From the NCBI GenBank assembly GCA_026075535.2, contig AP026545.1, positions 1,426,001-1,490,000 on the forward strand: 64,000 nucleotides of DNA. The letters run 5' to 3'. Shown in pieces: positions 10,706 through 19,701 of the stretch. The stretch comes from Tricholoma matsutake. Lineage: Eukaryota > Basidiomycota > Agaricomycetes > Agaricales > Tricholomataceae. The notes under the pieces are model-generated. The model made no database searches. It had not been told where the DNA came from and saw only the letters and a list, made by a program, of their open reading frames with translations. The position numbers and the translations under genes were made by a program. Each line of letters begins with the position of its first letter. The stretch's first letter is position 1.

Positions 10706-11029
10706 CATACTATATTACTAAGCAAGGCTGCTTTCATTCCTATCAGAATCCTATGTTGTCTGATGTCTTAGCATAACTTCAGACTAGTCCTATGTGATTT
10801 CTATGATCGGAAATTCCTAGGAAATTCCAATAGTCCGATTGGACTCTGATTGGACTACATCGGACTGGACTAGGACTAAATGTGCCATTTCATGTCAATT
10901 TGGCTGGTGAAAATGACATCAGAATATGGTTGGATTCTGATTGGAGTCCGATTGGAATCATCAGAATCATCGGATTCCTATAGGAATACAGGGGGGAGTG
11001 TAAAGACCTCACCGCACCCTCCACCATCG

Positions 11030-11047
11030 TGAGCAGCTGCTCGCGGG
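11030..11047. repeat. GAGCAGCTGCTC hairpin of the outer element
   Basis: A perfect palindromic core framed by CACCATC and GGGGTGG. It belongs to the sequence that hosts the 2.16-kb element. Confidence 0.75.
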
Positions 11048-11236
11048 GTGGAAATGGGGAGTGATGATGAGGACCACAGAGATGGAGCCGAGGAGCTGCA
11101 AACGACGAGAGCAGCAGGGTGGCAAGGCCCAAAATGACGAGAGCAGTGGGGTGGCAAGACAAGGATGGGAGGACAATGGATGACCACGAAAACGACGGGA
11201 CAGGGAGGACAACAGACGACAAGCACTACCCAGCAC

Positions 11237-12074
11237 TAGTGTTCAAAGGTCCAGTCTGTAGGACCAACAAAAAGACCGAAACTGAACTGAACTGGACCGA
11301 TTAGGACCGGACCAGTGGTCCATTTATAGACTGGTCTTTTTCAGTCCAGTTGCTGGTCTTTCGTTTTGAAAAATAAAGTAGGACTGATGAAAAACTGGTT
11401 AAAACTGGTTGCAACTGGTTTTTTGTCCCAACATATGTTGGACCTTACTCCCAAACATATTTACCTCATTTTCGGTCCCTGGACCATCAAAAACGGTCAA
11501 GAATTGGTTGAGATATGACCAAAAACATTTTTGTACAAGTATTTTGTTGTATCAGAACAACTTTGATTGCATTGCTTATTACCTGACCTATAAATTTTTT
11601 TGTACAGCTATATGACATCATAAAAGTAACAACAACACACATAATCATCTGTACCATGGGATTTTATTCATATAACAGCCCAAATGAGTGCAACTACAAA
11701 CTTCAAATTACAAACTAGAAACCACAACTTGAATGCATGTCCTTTCAGTTTTGGCCATATCTCAGTCAAATCTTGACGGAATTGCTTAAATGTTGGATAC
11801 GTCTATGGAGCATTACAATCTCTATCCATGAATATATTATATATGAGGTAGTGGTCATATTTATTGAGATACATATGGGTTATTTGGCATGATAAATTTT
11901 ACGACAAAAGACCGGTCCGAACCAGTCTTTTTTTGGTCCATGGACTGATTAGGACTGGTCCTAAAGGGTCCGGTTGTGGTCCTCCAATATCTGGGTCAGT
12001 CCTAGACCGGTTGCGGTTGCTGGTTGCCCCATTTGGAAGTCAAAAACCAGACCAGACTGGACCTTTGAACGCTA
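11237..12074. mobile_element. hAT-like non-autonomous element, 838 bp
   Basis: Ends are TAGTGTTCAAAGGTCCAGTC at the left and GACTGGACCTTTGAACGCTA at the right, an 18-20 bp inverted repeat with one mismatch. The outermost five bases fit the YARNG pattern of hAT elements. The interior is rich in ACTGGTC/GACCAGT words and has no gene. The flanking 8 bp on the two sides share only a few bases, so the target duplication is eroded. A partial relative is at 34015-34569 and longer relatives start at 53778 and 57502. Confidence 0.75.
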
Positions 12075-12094
12075 CCAGGCTGCCCCCGCATTTT

Positions 12095-12335
12095 GCATGG
12101 GGTGGTTTTTTTCATTTTTTATTTATGGTAACACCTTCCCCCTCGCCCACGTTTTATGTGGGTGAGGGGTTTTTCTTTCTTTTTCTTTATAATTGTAGTG
12201 CTCCCCTCACATTCGACGCGAGGGGAGATTAGTTTTATATGTATATATTTGTAGGACTCCTCCTTGCACCTTGTGTGGGGGAGGTTTTTTCTTATGTAAT
12301 TAATGGTGTATCCCTCGCGTCCAACGTGAGGGATG
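12095..12335. repeat. Four CCCTC/GAGGG hairpins, each followed by a T-rich run
   Basis: Hairpins at about 12135-12163 (CCCTCGCCCAC/GTGGGTGAGGG), 12200-12227 (CTCCCCTC/GAGGGGAG), 12256-12285 (CTCCTCC/GGGGGAGG) and 12310-12333 (TCCCTCGCGT/ACGTGAGGGA). They lie just inside the tRNA-like head at 12439, the same relative place as the set at 9255-9450. Confidence 0.65.
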
Positions 12336-12438
12336 TAGTTAATAAATTTTATTTGATCTTAATTGTAAGCTTCAAGAGAGAAACACCTAAGTTTGAGTTT
12401 GAGGGTATAAATACACTTTTATATTGCAGCTAATAATT

Positions 12439-12530
12439 CTCCTGTGGCTCAACTGGTTAAGCACTTGGTTGGTTTGGCATGTGATTCTTGATCATGAGTT
12501 CTAGAGTTCAATCCCTGCTTTGAACAAGTT
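12439..12530 (+). repeat. tRNA-like head, pointing to the right end of the outer element
   Basis: A-box region TGGCTCAACTGGTTAAGC at 12445-12462 and B-box GAGTTCAATCCC at 12504-12515. The sequence closely resembles the head at 9106-9206. Confidence 0.65.
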
Positions 12531-12699
12531 TATTTTGTAGGTACTTTGTGAAATTCATGAAGTCCGAAGCACTTGAAACTTGTGAATTGACTTTCCATTA
12601 GGGTACTGAGTCCCACTGGATTCCTGGTGAGTCCTGGTGAGTCCTACTGGAATCCTGGAGGATTCCTCCAGGACTATGTGGGGCAGTGTAAAGTTCAGG

Positions 12700-13420
12700 T
12701 TTTCTGGCATGCATAATCTCGGTTGAAATTCTTCATCTTGGAAATATAGGAGTCCACTCTCTTCTTTGAAAAGCCTTCTTCCGGGAATCCAGCAATCTTT
12801 GTCTGAACTCTCATGGTTCCAAATGCTTTTGAGGCCCTTATCCAGCTGATATCCTTTGACAAAATCCTTTACTAGATTCTCATCCATGGTCACATGGATA
12901 TTTGGTGGAGGATTCATGGCCCTCCAATATTTGTCTGTTATCGCACCAGAATCGTTGCTGCCTTCTTGGATCCCGGGTTTGTCTAACTCTTCTCTCAACT
13001 CTTTGATCCCTGTTGCCTTCCAAGCTGAACGTTCATCCTCCAGGCAATCATTGAAATCCCAGGTGACAAATGTAGCATTTTCAGAGAGACTTGCATCCAA
13101 TGTACTCTCCTGTGCTTCCGCTAGCATCAAATTGGTCAAGATGGTAGGATTCTTGTCAGGCAGAGGTGACATATGCTCCTACATGTTGTTGGTAGTATGT
13201 TGTTGATTTTCGCAGTCATGCTCAGGCAATCTTGTCAATACATTTTTTGATTGTCGTGGGTTTGGGTTTCAAGATATGTATTACATGGTATGAACAATGG
13301 CTGACATTATTTAACATTGAGAGGGCAATATCATATCCTGATGCTATTTTGAACTTAATGGGAACATAAAGAATGAGTGGTAATCTGCTGGTAAGGTTGT
13401 GATGCCCTGGTAACATCAAT
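12700..13420 (-). pseudogene. Gypsy pol fragment between RNase H and integrase (upstream half of the split element)
   Basis: The clear part is a - strand frame from 13172 to about 12700. It contains LPDKNPTIL, then YWRAMNPPPNIHVT and DEEFQPRLCMPENLN, the linker that precedes the integrase zinc finger in gypsy polyproteins. Weaker RNase H-end sequence with stops runs right to about 13420. The open frame below 12700 is read-through into the inserted element and is not gypsy. Joined in order with 8058-7715 it gives one element from which about 30 residues are missing. Confidence 0.75.
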
Positions 13421-13599
13421 CCATGTGATCACCTGTATGCTGAACCCAATGCGCGTTGAGCCATCAGTGGCAGATGCAGGCAGCACTGATTCAAGAACAA
13501 GAACACATGAGCTAGCTTCTGTCAACAAAAATTACTGTGAGTTCAAGCCATTATCAGCACTCAAACACACCTGATATGATGTCAAGACACCAAAACCAA

Positions 13600-13719
13600 T
13601 AGGGTTGTTCATGGTAGCCATTTTTGGCTCATTTTCACATGTTTGGCAGAAGAATGATCAGAATGATCCAAAAAATGAATGAAAAATGATGTGAAAAATG
13701 GCTACTGTGAACACCCTGG
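13600..13719. mobile_element. Small MITE-like inverted repeat, about 120 bp
   Basis: TAGGGTTGTTCATGGTAGCC at the left and GGCTACTGTGAACACCCT at the right form an inverted repeat of about 25 bp around an ATGATC-rich centre. No target duplication is clear. Confidence 0.6.
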
Positions 13720-14100
13720 AAAGCAAAAATAACCAAAATGAACCAAAAATGCATTTTACATGGTCCTTGGCAGTGCTGGCAAGTGCTCGGCATATTCAAA
13801 CTCCCCCTCAAACGACTTGGTAAAATGATTTTCATGGGCTGGTCACTAAAATTGGTAGTATCTCCTTGCAATAGTCTTCAAACTTGTAGTGTGTAGGAAA
13901 TATATATATTCCTTTATACTATGCTATATACTCCTTTGTACTATGGCAAAAATAACTACGAAAGAAAAGAAGACAAAATAAATGGGTGGCACCTTATTGT
14001 GGCCCTCCTTACCATGTCTTGGTGGCTCCTCCTGTTGCGTTGTGACAAGTCAGCACCCTTGTTGTTGGTCTCTCCCTGTCATCACCCATATGCACCAGCC
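13720..14100. other. Stretch without recognised features
   Basis: Mixed sequence with repeated AACCAAAATGAACC-like words at the left. I see no coding or repeat signal that I can name. Confidence 0.4.
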
Positions 14101-14104
14101 TTCC

Positions 14105-15400
14105 TCTCTATGAGCAGTTGCTTGTAGCAGAGGGGTCTGGTGCCATGGGCATTGTCATCTCCTCCTCGTCCCTATCATCATCCTGTGTTGGCATTGACAG
14201 TGGGGTGCTGGATGCTCATCATTTTGGAGGGCCATTAGCACCCAATCCACTCTGTGAGCAAGGGCTCGCAGTGGTGGGAGGTGGGTGCTGGGGTGCAGTC
14301 TCATCCTCCTCATCTCTGCATGCCTAGCGTTCTAGCCGAGCTGCACCCACATTCCACCCTATGAATGGTTGCTTGTAGGCATGGGGTGGGTACCACATGG
14401 ATGCCATTGGGCATTGTTGTCATCATCAGGCGGCATTGTTGTCGCTGTTCCACCCACAATCCACCCCATGAGCAGTTGCTTGTGAGGCTGGGATGGGTGG
14501 TGTGGCCATTGGGTCATCATCAGCTGGTGCTGGGTCGATGTTTTGTGTTGGGGGTAGGCATTGTGTATGATACAGTATCAGGGATGTGGCACCAAGAGGG
14601 GGGTTGGCTGGTGCTTACCTGACAAGTGTCCCCCTCTATGGGTCTCCTAGTGCCCCTCCCAGTTCTCTGCTGGGCCATGGTAGTCATCATCGTCATTAAT
14701 AGTTAATATCTAAAAACTTTGTTAGTAACAAAAAATGAAATGAACAAGAAAAAAAACTTACATATGTCCCAAGAAATGTTATTGACAGCTCTTGGACCCT
14801 TTTGTGTGTTCCTCATCTTACAGTGCTGTATCCATTGCCTGCGGCTTCCATTCTTGTCTGGTCCTTGTCGTACCCCTTGTCATGCACTGCTGCTGCCATT
14901 TTGGTCATGTGGTGTCATTGTCCGTCTCCATCTCTGTCCCTGTAGTGGTTGTTCTTGTTGTCTATTGTTGTCTTGTGGTTGTCCTCATCATCATATTCCT
15001 CATCATTGGTCTTCATACCCTGGTCCCCATTGTTGTCCTTTGTCCCCTCGTTATTGGTGTCGGTGTTGTCCTGTCCCATTGTTTTTGTCATTGTGGCTCC
15101 CCTTCTTTTTTGTTGTTGCACCCTTCCCATCTTCGCCATACCAGCTGCTCCGAGTTTCCACCCCGTGAGCAGCTGCTCATAGCGGTGGCATGGGTGTGGG
15201 TGTGCCATCTTGACACTATCTCATGGTAAATAACATAGATAAAACCTAGAAAAAGTAAATGAAAACATTAGCTAGTTGAAAAGAAAAGAAAAGAACTTGA
15301 AAAAAAAATACCTAGGGCCCAAATGACCTCTGTCATTGTTTGGGCCCGATGTGGTTGGTTTGCTGCAGTTGGTGGCATTAGTTGATGTGGGAGTGGGCAG
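14105..15400 (-). repeat. Hairpin/intron passenger, two cassettes
   Basis: Read on the - strand, a GGGCCCAAATGAC...TTTGGGCCC hairpin (15313-15347) leads into an intron-like GTATTT...CTAG (15311-15246) and a GAGCAGCTGCTC hairpin (15163-15176). A second intron-like GTAAGT...TAG (14761-14710) is followed by GAGCAG hairpins at about 14490-14463, 14382-14356, 14272-14255 and 14128-14108. The long frames on both strands here are GT-rich shadows of this non-coding sequence. Confidence 0.55.
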
Positions 15401-15514
15401 GGGAGTGGTGACAGTGGGTGAGATGGAGTTGTGGTGGTGGTAGAAGTGTGAGAGAGGAGGGCATCGTCGATGGTGGTCACTGCAAGGGATTAGGTATTGG
15501 AGCAGAGCTTGAAA

Positions 15515-15670
15515 GCACGATGAAAATGAAAAGTGAAAATGAAAGTGAAAATGACTATTTTTTGGTTCATTCTTGTCTCATTCTGAAGTTCATTTTTGAA
15601 AAATGGATGAAAAATAAAAACTGAAAATGAGCCAAAAATGGCCCAAAAATAGCTACTGTGAACAACCCTA
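15515..15670. mobile_element. MITE end related to 13600-13719
   Basis: The right end AGCTACTGTGAACAACCCTA at 15651-15670 is the inverted match of the left end at 13600. It is either a 5'-truncated MITE copy or the other end of a 2.07-kb element spanning 13600-15670. The 8 bp outside these two ends do not match, so the larger reading is not proven. Confidence 0.5.
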
Positions 15671-16690
15671 ATGACTTTCACATTAGTGCTCAAAAGAAGG
15701 GAGAGGCGCCTTGATCAACTTTGCATGTCAAATTAAATGCCAAAATTATCAGCACAGGTGGCAGAAGGCATTCTAAACGACAGCATGTAAGTTCTACACA
15801 TGATATGAGTCCGGATTGAATACATCTGTATTTGCTCTAACATTGGCACTGTGATCTCCTCTGTGACCCCCTCCTTGTTATTCACTGTTACAGATCATGC
15901 TCTATTGCCTTCGCTGGATCTGCAGCAGACATAGATGGGAATAAAGTTGGTAGTTCAACAAGAAAACTGCATCCAGCAGCAGCAGACCATGAACCTTTGG
16001 TGGGTTCAGCACCATGCACCATGCATATAGGGTGAAGAAAATTCCAGAATGAAACCTTTGAAGGACAAAACTTTAAATAATGAGCCGGTTGAGATATTAG
16101 ATTGAGGAAACATGGCATGATCAGGAGATTTGCATGGTGGGTGCTGTTAGGAGGGGATTTTATAGATGTTGGGTGAAATATGGAGTGCAGATACAGGACG
16201 ACTGAGGACTGGTGCATGAGTGCTTGCATCACACATTGGGAATTAGGCAAGGACAACGAAAGTGCATAATTGCCGATGGGTAAGGACAGTTGGAATGCCT
16301 GGAAGATGCAAGATGGGCATGCTAAAAGAATCTAAAAGCATGTGGATCAACAGAATATCTTCAACTAAACAAGTACTGGCACACATTGTCGAGAAGCAGT
16401 ATGTCTATTTGATGATTACAGTGTTATTCTTTTGCAGAGAATTGGGCTATATTCTTGCGGACATCACATTATTGTGTGGTATTCATGGGGTATGTCCATG
16501 GTATTCCATACCTACACTGCCTCACTTTGGTTCTGTAGAAGCCTTTGTTGCACAGCAGCAAGGTATTGCTTGATGTCTAGCTTACTGGGACTCTGCAAAG
16601 GGTTTATGGAGTGAGATGGTTGGGAGGTTGGCATTGCGGTTATTGTGCCTATCCAAGGATAGTACTAAAATTCAATATTAAAATTCAACA
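15671..16690 (+). other. Possible decayed multi-exon gene, not identified
   Basis: Around 16220-16320 the + strand reads LASHIGN...ARTTKVHNCRWVRTVGMPG across frames. After a good intron acceptor (TATTCTTTTGCAG ending at 16437) comes RIGLYSCGHHIIVWYSWG, then a possible donor GTATGTCC near 16490. The layout suggests exons of an old gene, but I do not recognise the family and stops are frequent. Confidence 0.25.
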
Positions 16691-16880
16691 CACACACTCT
16701 ACTCCATGAGCAGCGGCTCACAAGGCTGGGAGTAGGTGCTCAGCTTGTCATCTGGTATTGTACCAATCCTGTGGTGTCATTGTGGTGCCCTGGGTGTCCA
16801 TACCACAGTACTCATCATCATAGCACCCATGAACCACCTTATGAGTAGTTGCTCTAGAACTGGAAAAGGTGGAAAAGATG
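16690..16880. repeat. Fragment with two GAGCAG-type hairpins
   Basis: CCATGAGCAGCGGCTCACAAGG at 16700-16721 and a weaker TATGAGTAGTTGCTC near 16839-16853, the same module as in the passengers. No intron-like part is visible next to them. Confidence 0.5.
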
Positions 16881-16948
16881 CTCAGTTTTTTCCTGTTGTG
16901 GTCTGGCGTGAACAATCTCCCGCTTGCATAAAAAGCGAGGAGCGAGGT

Positions 16949-17202
16949 TGTAGTGTGTGCTTGTTGGAAGAGGAAGAACCTGTAAGAGATGTCAGCACAA
17001 AAAGAGTAAAGTGTCTATTGTGCAGGTTGAAGCATGATGGAGGCATTATAATCAGCATACCAAATCATAAATGATGTTGATCTGACTTATAAAGAAACAC
17101 ACTATAATTAGCACAACAATTTGTGAGTCAGATCAATCTGACTCATGGATAGATATACTATATGGAGAAATCATGAACTCATATTGTTTTTTAGTTGCAG
17201 AG
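16949..17202 (+). repeat. Left arm of a distant inverted repeat
   Basis: This 254-bp segment, running from TTGTAGTGTGTGCTTGTTGG to TTGCAGAG, matches the reverse complement of 34854-35147 at roughly 85-90 percent by eye. The right arm carries an extra block of about 40 bp. Confidence 0.75.
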
Positions 17203-17664
17203 TATTATAGTGAGTATAAAATATAAGAACTGTACATATTGTCTTTGGTATTTTGTATTCAAAAGTAAAATTGTGTGCCAAGTACTATACATACCTCAAA
17301 GTTGGTTATGTAACTTCTGAGGGTACCTCTAACACTGCAGAATTTTTCTCTGATTTATTGATGGGCAGAAAAAAAGTTTTTACACTCTGCTACTGCAATG
17401 ATTAAGATAGATCAAATTTATTTATTATTTTATCTATATAGATATATTTTAAATGTATTTCAACTACATTTTATTATGAGGCTTGAATTTCTATTATTTT
17501 TCAATTGCTGTATTTAGTTCAAGATTAATATAAATTCTAGATATTAAATAAATAAAAAATAAGGTTATTTAGCAAAATAATTTCCACTCTTTAAATTTTA
17601 ATCTTTTAATATTTTTATATAATATATTTAAAGCTTATTAATTTGTAATAAATAAAAGAATAAA
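17203..17664. other. AT-rich flank of the Helitron array, no gene seen
   Basis: Strongly AT-rich, with TATATA runs. No frame, intron or repeat that I can name. The right flank of the array (32982-33470) has the same character. Confidence 0.5.
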
Positions 17665-19696
17665 TAGAACTGCACATGTTAAGTCATTATATATATTTTT
17701 CATATATATTAATCTAATAGTACTGCCAGCTTGCTTGTATATAACTCAATGCTTAATCCTACTACAGGTACACAATTTTTATGTTGACTTTGGGTCAAAG
17801 TGAAATCCTGCATACATTACACAATGTTGAATCCAATATATATATTTTCTTACTACTCTGCATAGTGTTTAATTCTATTACAGTCATACAATTCTTCAGT
17901 TGTATATTTCCATCCACCCCTTCCCATCACTGCATCCCCATCACTCTGTCAACCCCTACCCTGTACTCCCTCCCCATCATCCCATCACCCCCTCCACATG
18001 TCCCATTCCCATCCCTCCCCATGTCATCATCCCTACTATCCCATTCTTATGTCCTCATCCCCATCAACTTTTCTCTCCTTCTTTTTATCTTTGATATGGC
18101 ACTCACTCGCATTGGTTACTCAGCCTGACTCTGAATGGGTCAGCTCACATGTACATGACTCAATGCTTAATCCTACTACACAGGTACACAATTACTCTTA
18201 CTGACTTGAGTTAATAATTTAATTACTACTTGTAATAAACTCATTTCCAATTGTTAGTGACTTTACATTTTAATTCACTTGTAATGGTGATAAACTCATT
18301 TGTAGAATTTACTTTTTATGGACTTTGATTGTAATTTACTCACTCATTTCTTATGAAGTTGACTTTTCTTGTGAACATAATGTCATGACTTTTGCTCCAT
18401 AATGAATTCAATTTCAACCGACTTGACTTTGTAATAAACTCATTTCTTCTCATGAACCCAATGACTTTACCTGACATTGCTCTGTAATGAATTTAATTTC
18501 AACTGACTTGACTTTGTAATGAACTCATTTTTTATGAACCTGACTTTCTCATGAACCTAATGACTTTGAGTTGTAATTTTAAATGACTTGACTTTGTAAT
18601 GAACTCATTTCCTCCCCATCACCCCATTCTCATCAACTCCTCCTGCTTCCTCCTCTTCTTTGTCATGGCATTTACTCATGTTGCTCACTCAGTCTGACTC
18701 TGGATACACCAGCTTGCATGTACCTAACTCAATGCTTAATCCTACTACAGATACAAAATTACTTCTACTGACTTGAGTTGTTAATAATTTAATTACTACT
18801 TGTAATGAACTCATTTAGTGACTTTACATTTTAATTCACTTGTAATGGTAATAAACTCATTTCTAGAATTCACTTTTAATAAACTTTGATTGGAATTTAC
18901 TCACTCATTTCTTATGAAGTTGACTTTCTCATGAATGTAATGACTTTACCAGACATTGCTCCATAATGAATTCAATGTCAACCAACTTGACTTTGTAATA
19001 AACTCAGACTTTATTTAGCTGACATCGCTCTGTAATGAATTTAATTTCAACTGACTTGACTTTGTAATGAACTCCATTTCTTATGAACCTGACTTTCTCA
19101 TAAACATAATGACTTTTAATTGACAATGAATTTAATTTCAAATTGACTTGATTTTGTAATGAACTGACTTTGTAATGAACTCATTTCAACTTCTCTCTTT
19201 TGCAGCTTCTTGCTTTATTTTGAAGCTCACTTCTTTTTTAAGCTGTTTACTTGCAGTTCTTCCTTTTTTTTAGTTGACATTGCTCAGTCATGAACTCATT
19301 TCAACCACTTCTTGCTTTATTTCAAAGCTCTCTTAATTTCTTAGCTGTTGACCTGCAGTTCTTCTTTCTTTCTTCTTACTCTATTTCAAAGCTCACTTGC
19401 TTCCTGCAACTCCAATCATAAACACATTTTATTGATAAACTAATTACTGACTACTACAGTGACCTATTAAGGTAGATCATGTGCCAGGGTCATGATCAGG
19501 TTTTTGCATTTTGTTCAGCTGGTGGGGTTTGCTTAGTCATGTTTTCCCAGATACTAAAGGGAGCATGCTGACCAATATACACCCAAATTCCCATCCCTCA
19601 AAAAACTCTCATGGAAAGAAAAAATTCCCAGTCTGCGAAAAAAGTTGCATGACCCCAAATATGGCTGGCACATGACTATCCTCCTTTACTTATGGA
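17665..19696 (-). mobile_element. Non-autonomous Helitron unit 1 (leftmost, 3' end of the array)
   Basis: On the - strand the 5' end is TCCATAAGTAAAGGAGGATA at 19696, shared with the other units. The first ~200 bp are close to the start of the unit at 26686. The body has no helicase or Rep. It holds degenerate ACTTGACTTTGTAATGAACT repeats (18230-19190) and three CTCAATGCTTAATCCTACTA modules (about 17748, 18160 and 18740). The left end shares TAATCTAATAGTACT and a CTTAACATGTGC remnant with the 3' ends of the autonomous units. The terminal hairpin is eroded, so the left edge is approximate. Confidence 0.65.
18230..19190. repeat. Degenerate tandem repeats of a TTGTAATGAACTCATTTC motif
   Basis: Units of roughly 60-90 bp built from ACTTGACTTTGTAATGAACT and CTGACTTTCTCATGAAC. 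A second set with the same words is at 25790-26260. Confidence 0.7.
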
Positions 19697-19701
19697 CAAG
19701 T

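Larger units (their letters stand above)
8849..11009. mobile_element. 2.16-kb inverted-repeat element, copy 1, 9-bp target duplication
   Basis: The left end CTTTGCACTCCCCCCTGT (8853 on) is mirrored at the right end by ACAGGGGGGAGTGTAAAG (to 11005). Behind each end lies sequence rich in GGAGTCCGAT-type words. The 9 bp CACCGCACC occurs directly outside both ends (8840-8848 and 11010-11018), a perfect duplication. A 9-bp duplication is typical of Mutator-like elements, so that superfamily is suggested. There is no transposase, so it is non-autonomous. A near-identical copy is at 40491-42547. It carries outward tRNA-like heads, G/C hairpins and one intron-like cassette. Confidence 0.85.
8059..12690. 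mobile_element. Outer inverted-repeat element inserted in the gypsy element, itself a host for two others
   Basis: The right end (12620-12690) has GTCCTACTGGAATCCTGG... and ends GGGGCAGTGTAAAG. The left end has the matching CCAGGAATCCAGTAGGA at 8074-8090, but its extreme tip is not recognisable. tRNA-like heads near both ends point outward (8118-8186 on -, 12439-12530 on +). Inside are two hairpin plus intron-like cassettes (8421-8818) and a GAGCAG hairpin at 11030. After removing the nested elements (8849-11009 and 11237-12074) about 1.6 kb remains. Roughly 100 bp of gypsy sequence is missing at the insertion point. Confidence 0.55.

Noticed and set aside
14719..15229. 149- and 145-residue Val/Cys-rich frames on the + strand
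   Set aside because: Translation of TTGTTGTC-type low-complexity sequence in the passenger. The meaningful signals there are on the - strand.
17781..18204. Pro-rich frames near the left Helitron unit
   Set aside because: Translation of CCCCATC tracts that recur with different spacing at 24900-25665.
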